Shown here: one piece after another, positions 58,557 to 64,000 of the stretch
Position numbering within the stretch: the first letter of the stretch is position 1
Layout of the letters: each line of letters opens with the position of its first letter
Origin: Bromus sterilis
Lineage: Eukaryota > Streptophyta > Magnoliopsida > Poales > Poaceae
Assembly (NCBI GenBank): GCA_950022295.1
Contig: OX465596.1
Span: forward strand, 128,754,501-128,818,500
Direction of reading: 5' to 3'
Length of the DNA: 64,000 nt
Translations under genes and position numbers: made by a program
The notes under the pieces: generated by a model
What the model saw: only the letters and a program-made list of their open reading frames with translations
What the model was told of the DNA's origin: nothing
Database searches by the model: none

Positions 58557-59998
58557 ACATCCCCAAGCTTAATTCCTGCTCGTCCTCGAGTAGGTATATG
58601 ATAACACAGATAATTTCTGTGGTGACATGCTACCAACACATATGAACTTTAAAGTAAAGAAAGTAAGATATGAAATTCAAGTCAAGACAATAACAAGCAA
58701 GAGTATATCTAGTATTGAAACTAGCAAAGTAAGAACATAAAGGTGCAAGAGCTCTCGTTGCCCATGACTCGCAGGTATCCAAATGGTGTTTGCGTGAAAG
58801 AAGTGGGAGATGGGTTTAGAGCATAAAAATATTATTTAGTTAATTGAGAACTCAATCTACTAAAACTTCACACTTGGTCTCCTTCAGAATCTTATTTTTA
58901 CTCGTCCCAAGACCACTAGTCAGGCAAAAGTCAACTGATCCTCTCCCTTTCGACTTTGAGCACTCATGCAATGAATGAGCGCAAGCAAGATATTTTGGCA
59001 CTTAGGATGGAAAAGAGAATGATGATGGGGAAGGAAGACAAAAAAGGTGTGAAAGGCTCACATCAATGTGGACAATCATAGGAGAGAAAGCCAAATGATA
59101 GATATGATGTGAGGAGAAGGGATTGCCATGTAACGGATGCACATATGAGCTATGGTAAGCTCTCCAATGGAACTAGTGGGGGTGCATCCAACTTGCTTGC
59201 TCAAGAAGACCTAGAGCTCATTTGAGGAGGCTCATCCTTTTGGGATCTTTTAAGTTGTCCTCTTTTGGGATGTTTTATTTTTTCCTCTTTGGGTTATTTT
59301 CCTCACTTTAAGGGCCACAATATATATTTTACAAGAATATAGAAGATCTTCACACTTTACAAGAAGTACTCAACATAAAGAAAACTGAAAAACTATCATG
59401 ATGTATGAAAATGTATGCTGCTGCCAGTGTAGCAGGATATGCAATGATACTAGAGTGTCATCTAACAATGATAAGGGAAAGGCCCAACTAGCAAGCAAAA
59501 TCATGTATGACATGAAGATCAAGTCATGAGATGATAGATGTTGCATGGCAATGTATGTCGGAAAGGCTTTGGAAATGCCTTGTTAGGTAGGTATGGTGGC
59601 TGTTTTGAGGAAGATATAAGGAGGTTTATGATGACAGAGCGTATCATGCCAAGGGTTTGGATGCACCGGCGAAGTTTGCACCAACTCTCAAGATGAGAAA
59701 TGGAAATGCACGGTACCGAAGAGGCTAGCAAAATATGGAAGGTGGAAGTGCCAACAATCGAATACTCGCATTAGTCCGAAAAACACATGCACTTATTATC
59801 GGTAACTCTCTATCTAATCAGGAGGTTCACAAAGAGACAAGTACCCCAAGGAGGAATCTATGGGGGTTTGGTTATCCTTGCGCATCCTCGACCCATGGTA
59901 CGTAAGGGTACTCTATATATTCTAGCCCCTCCAGAGGTTAGCGATCCATCTAGTAGCTAGAGTTCTCAACTATTTTTTTTGTAGTTTTCGAAACTAAA
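58557..59998 (-). other. Athila copy C, 3' internal region
   Basis: Non-coding. It aligns with 38521-40180 of copy B and, reversed, with 1270-2920 of copy A: TCCTGCTCGTCCTCGAGTAGG, GGTGCAAGAGCTCTC, AAGGTTTGGATGC-type blocks. It breaks off at 59999 where a long LTR begins. No gag or pol is visible. Confidence 0.75.
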
Positions 59999-62900
59999 TG
60001 GTGGCACCCCGGCTCAGAGGACCGGAACGCCCCGTGCTCCAGCCCAGAGATCAAGTCTTCTAGAACACGGCACTGCTTGATATAGAACTGAACAGCTTTC
60101 TATTACCACATATAGGGGTACAAGAGGTCTATTACAATGCTAGCGGAGACACAGCTTCCTCCTCCGGCTAGCCTCGGCTCTACACCAAGCAGCAGCATAA
60201 CTCTCTAGCAGCGGAATATAACTCAGCAGCGGGACAACAACGGCGGTGATGAACTCCAATCCACAGGGACACTGGCTGGGACACCTCCTAGATCGCAAAC
60301 ACCGAGAACGTAGTCCTACGCATCCAAATCATGGCCTGCAAATCTGGCATGACACACCAGGTCAGTACATTGAATGTACTTGCAAGCTCACAACATCCAA
60401 AACAACATGGCAAAACAATAACATGACATTAGCAGGTTCAAGTATATTAGTGAATTAAACAGGTGAGCAACAATATCATGCAAACATGTAATCATCAAGC
60501 ATATTATCAACATATTATCAGCATTTTATCAACATGAAGACTAATGCACAATCAATCATCGTTTAAGGTCACATGGAACCCACATGATCATCGCATGATC
60601 ACATGGCTTACCTCGGAGTCCTTACAGACTCAAGCACCCGGTCACCTCGTGACCAAACCACTACCACGGGTCCTCGCATGACCAAACGGGTCATCGCATG
60701 ACCAAACGGGTCATCGCATGACCAATCAACGGGTTAGGTGTCCTTCGTTACCACCCAACCAATCCGGTCATCGCATGGCCATCCACTTACCACAAACATA
60801 CCACCGAATAAATGTTGATCATATGGTGGAATATACCTGACCTGTCTTTCCGCTAAGATACCCTGTGCGGGCAACGTTCGGTCACGGACTCCTTACCTGT
60901 AAGGACACCAGTTGATTCGAGTTCCTACCATCAAGTGAAACCAGGAGGAATCACCCTCGATGGTACACTTGAAGTGGTTCGACAGAGACATCAGCGAATT
61001 GAACTAAAGATGAATATTCTCGTATCACCCCGGTGGTGCCGAGACACCAGCGGAATGAACTAAAGAGGAATACCCTCGTATCATCCCAGTGATGATATGC
61101 TACTGAGCCGACGAGAGTGAAATACAAGTTCGTCCACTCGTAAGTCAAACTCGATGCGACTCGACAGAGTCTCGCCGTTGTAGGTTCCGTAGGGTGTGTG
61201 CATTGTTCCGTACCTGTGGCAGTTGTAGTATATCGCTTCCGCGATCACTCCCAGAGTGATCATGGCCCGCTGTCTAATCCTAGTAACTAACAATGCGCAG
61301 GGCTAACTCCTGAATATTATATATATGTATAAGGTAGCATAGGATAACGGAAAGGTAATCAAGGGGCGACAATGACAGACTATGGAATTGAATAGGCTTG
61401 TAACGTAGCACCAGCAGTAACAATGCCTAGTGCAAGAAAGTACGGAAAAGATAGGCGATATCTGGGGAAGGAAAATGGCTCTGCTTTCCTGGAAGCTCGA
61501 CGGTAGTGGTACGGTCGTCGACGAAGTAGTCGTACTCGGCAACGGTGTCGTCGGCGGAAGTCTCGCGGTCTATCGAAGAATAAGGGTGGAGAAACAATAA
61601 ATACACATCAATAATAGCAATACAAATTCAATATAAATACACATCGTCGGCGGAAGGCAACGCATTGTTGGCGGTGTTCTAACGCAGTGTTAAGTATTTT
61701 AGTCGGAGCGGGAATTTATCCGGGGATGACTCATCAGTACCGGGTGATTACCGGACAGATGATGCGGAGGGGGAAGGTTCCATGTCTCAAGTGTTAGAGA
61801 CATCTGACAGACATGTGGATAGCCTATCCGTGATCGTTGATGCATTCCGAACCACTTTTATGTTCAGAACATTTCCATCCGGAAAGTTTTACCGGCTCCG
61901 GTCGTCTGACAGACAGATGAACGGGAGGGGAATTGTTCGACGTTCGATATGTTAGAGGGGTGTGGTCGGGGTCTGGGTAGCGTCTCCGAATTCGTTGCAT
62001 TTTACTCATCAAGTTTGATATATAAAATATTTTCATCGGAGTTACGGTTTAAAATATATAGATTTTCAAAGTTTTAATCATTTTAAATCAATTTCAGAAT
62101 TTTCTTTTATTATTAAATAGCAACATTATCCACAACCTTATCCAGAACAGTGTCTGACAGGTGGGACCTACATGTCATACACAGATACAATTTAAATCAT
62201 TTACTTTAGTTAAATTACGAGTGGGGCCACATTTCATACTCACATTTTAATAAAATCATCTAATTAATTAATCAGTAGGTGGGACACAGATGTCATTGAC
62301 AGATGTGTTAATTAAACACTATAATTATCCAGGAATTAGATTAGGGGCCTGGGCCCACATATCATCCACATTTGGTATTTTAATTTATTTTTTCTAATTA
62401 ACTAAACAGGGTGGCCCACTGGTCATACACACATTGTACTCACACATTTTTTATATCTAATCTCTTTTAATTAGCATGGGGGTTGGGCTGGTTAATAGGG
62501 ATTAGTGGGGGGGTCATGTCAGGAGGGGTTAGCCAGTGGCACTGGCTAACCACACAAACGAAAACAGGGGCGCCAGCGGCCGATAGCATGACGGCGAGGC
62601 CATCCCGGCCAGCCCCGGCGAGGGTGGGGCGCTGGACTCGGGCGTGGCGAGGGCACGGCCCGGGGATGGGTGGGAGCGCGCAAGTGGGACGCGGCAGGCG
62701 CACGCGTGCATGAGGCGAGGCGTCGGCCGGCGCAGACCACGGCGAGTGCTGGGCGCGGCCAGGTGCGGCCGGGGTGTGGTGAGGCGTGTCAGGGCGCGAG
62801 CTCAGGGCGTGTTGAGCATGGAGACCCCGGGGATGGCAGCCCACAACTACGGGGCGAGGGGAGGCGGAGGGATGGGGGCTCACGGTGGGGGGCGTCGCGG

Positions 62901-63769
62901 CGGCGTGAGGAGGTGGCCTGGCAACCAGAGGCGAGAACGCGGAGGCGTCGGAGCCGGCCGTGGCCACGGCGGCGCCGAGGACCCATGAGCCATGGCGGCT
63001 AGGGTTGGCAAGGGCGGGCGCCAGGAGGAGGTTAACGGCGGATCTCCGTGGCTGAGGGGGGCAGCGGCTCGAGGGGGCTTCACAGCGGTGCAGCGTAGCG
63101 GTGGGAGGGTCGGCGGCGGCCGGAATCGTTCTGCGCAGCCGCCGCCGTGGGTCCAGGGGAGGGAGGGGATCGGGGTGGGAGGAGACGAGATCGGGGGAGA
63201 TAGGAGGGGATGGGGATGGGGTCGGCTCGGTTGGTTGACTAGGGGGCCTAGGCATAGGTGGGCTGGGCCGGATGGGGCGGGTTGCCCTAGGCGGGTTTTA
63301 CCCCTTCCCCTTTTGTTTTTGTTCTTTTGTTTTTAGTTTCATTTTATTTCTGTTAGTAATTATTTAATGTCTTTGGCCTTTTTGTAAAATATAATTCTTG
63401 CTCCATAATGATCATGGAACATAACCAGAGTGCCACAAAAAGATTGGGACATTTATAAACTCATTTGATATTTGTTTGGAATTTGCAAATAGCAAACGGT
63501 GACGTTTTGCTGTTGGTATGATTTTTTTGCAATTTTCCATAGCTTGATAAATTCCCACAAGCACACTGGCAGGCTCCAGTGATTATTTGAGATTTAATAA
63601 AATTGGCTTCATAATTTTTGGACAAAGTTTTAGTTGTCACATATTTTTAATATTCACCAAAAAGGCATTTTGAGTTTGTGTTGATCCAAAGATGTTGAAG
63701 GCATGATTAGCACAGTGATTTGACTTTAACAAAAAAGGATTACTGTGTCTTGACAGTGAGGGTGTTACA
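59999..63769 (-). repeat. 3' LTR of a second long-LTR non-autonomous element
   Basis: TGGTGGCACCCCGG to GGTGTTACA, 3771 bases. 61240-61500 aligns well with 6105-6365 of the element at 4596-12889 (CTATCTAATCC, CAAGGGGCGAC, GATAGGTGATATCTGGGGAAGG type blocks). A GC-rich block is at about 62470-63290, followed by an AT-rich ~470 bases to the LTR edge. The 262-codon frame 62467-63255 is the same composition artefact as in the other long LTRs. Confidence 0.75.
60667..60726. repeat. 20-bp tandem repeat, three copies
   Basis: CGGGTCATCGCATGACCAAA at 60667, 60687 and 60707, with one or two changes. Further single TCATCGCATG motifs lie around it (60590, 60769). The core GTCATCGCATGAC is nearly palindromic. 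Confidence 0.85.
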
Positions 63770-64000
63770 AATCTCCCCCACTACAAAGAATTCTCGTCCC
63801 GAGAATTAACAGTAGTGTAAGGGGTAAGGTTTCGTTTTCGTATTCTAACGATTCTTTTGGTGCTTGTTGTCCTGATCGAAGGAGTTAATCCTTCACGTTG
63901 ATGTCTTCATCTCTCTGCATCTGTGCATCTTGATGAGTTGTAATAATTTCTTCGGGGACTTCATCGTACTTATGCATATGCTAGGAGGAAAAACTTAAGG
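63770..64000 (-). other. Purine tract and start of the interior of the last long-LTR element
   Basis: On the minus strand AGTGGGGGAGATT lies directly before the LTR start TGTAACACC. The rest matches 8519-8750 of the related element and is non-coding. The element continues past the window end, where its 5' LTR should be. Confidence 0.75.

Overview
The window is intergenic DNA from a large grass genome, most likely a Triticeae species (wheat, Aegilops, rye or barley group). I find no cellular gene, rRNA or tRNA. Nearly every base belongs to a nest of LTR retrotransposons, one CACTA DNA transposon and one small MITE. The Triticeae assignment rests on the LTR types recognised: Athila-lineage LTRs starting TGATACGTCC, Tekay chromoviruses with LTRs near 4 kb, Tat-lineage elements with 3'-region tandem repeats, and a Stowaway-like MITE. 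Family names are not assigned where I am unsure.

Layout, left to right. 1-87 is the end of a long LTR inserted in an Athila element. 88-4595 is the 3' half of that Athila element (copy A, plus strand), itself sitting in the LTR of a non-autonomous long-LTR element (4596-12889, minus strand, no coding capacity). 12890-20636 is a Tat-lineage element (plus strand) with gag and protease but no reverse transcriptase or integrase. It carries a tandem hairpin array and a multi-exon antisense gene. 20637-25713 is a CACTA transposon with a broken TNPD-type transposase. 25714-26294 and 35467-35865 are two halves of a second Tat gag, split by a 9.2-kb element (26295-35466, minus strand) that has 4.3-kb LTRs and only 0.6 kb between them. 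35866-59998 is a nest: an Athila LTR (copy C) is split by Athila copy B (36879-58109), whose gag is split by a 12.8-kb Tekay chromovirus (42585-55415). The internal part of copy C is cut at 59999 by another long-LTR element that runs off the window.

Target-site duplications confirm three insertions: TTCTC around the Tekay element, GCACT around the 9.2-kb element, and GCAAT/GCGAT around Athila B. All sense gag and pol frames carry stops or frameshifts, so nothing here looks able to transpose by itself. The best candidate for something unusual is the antisense gene of the Tat element at 17733-20599. Eight predicted exons joined at seven GT-AG introns give one uninterrupted frame of 678 codons, although the sense gag of the same element is riddled with stops.
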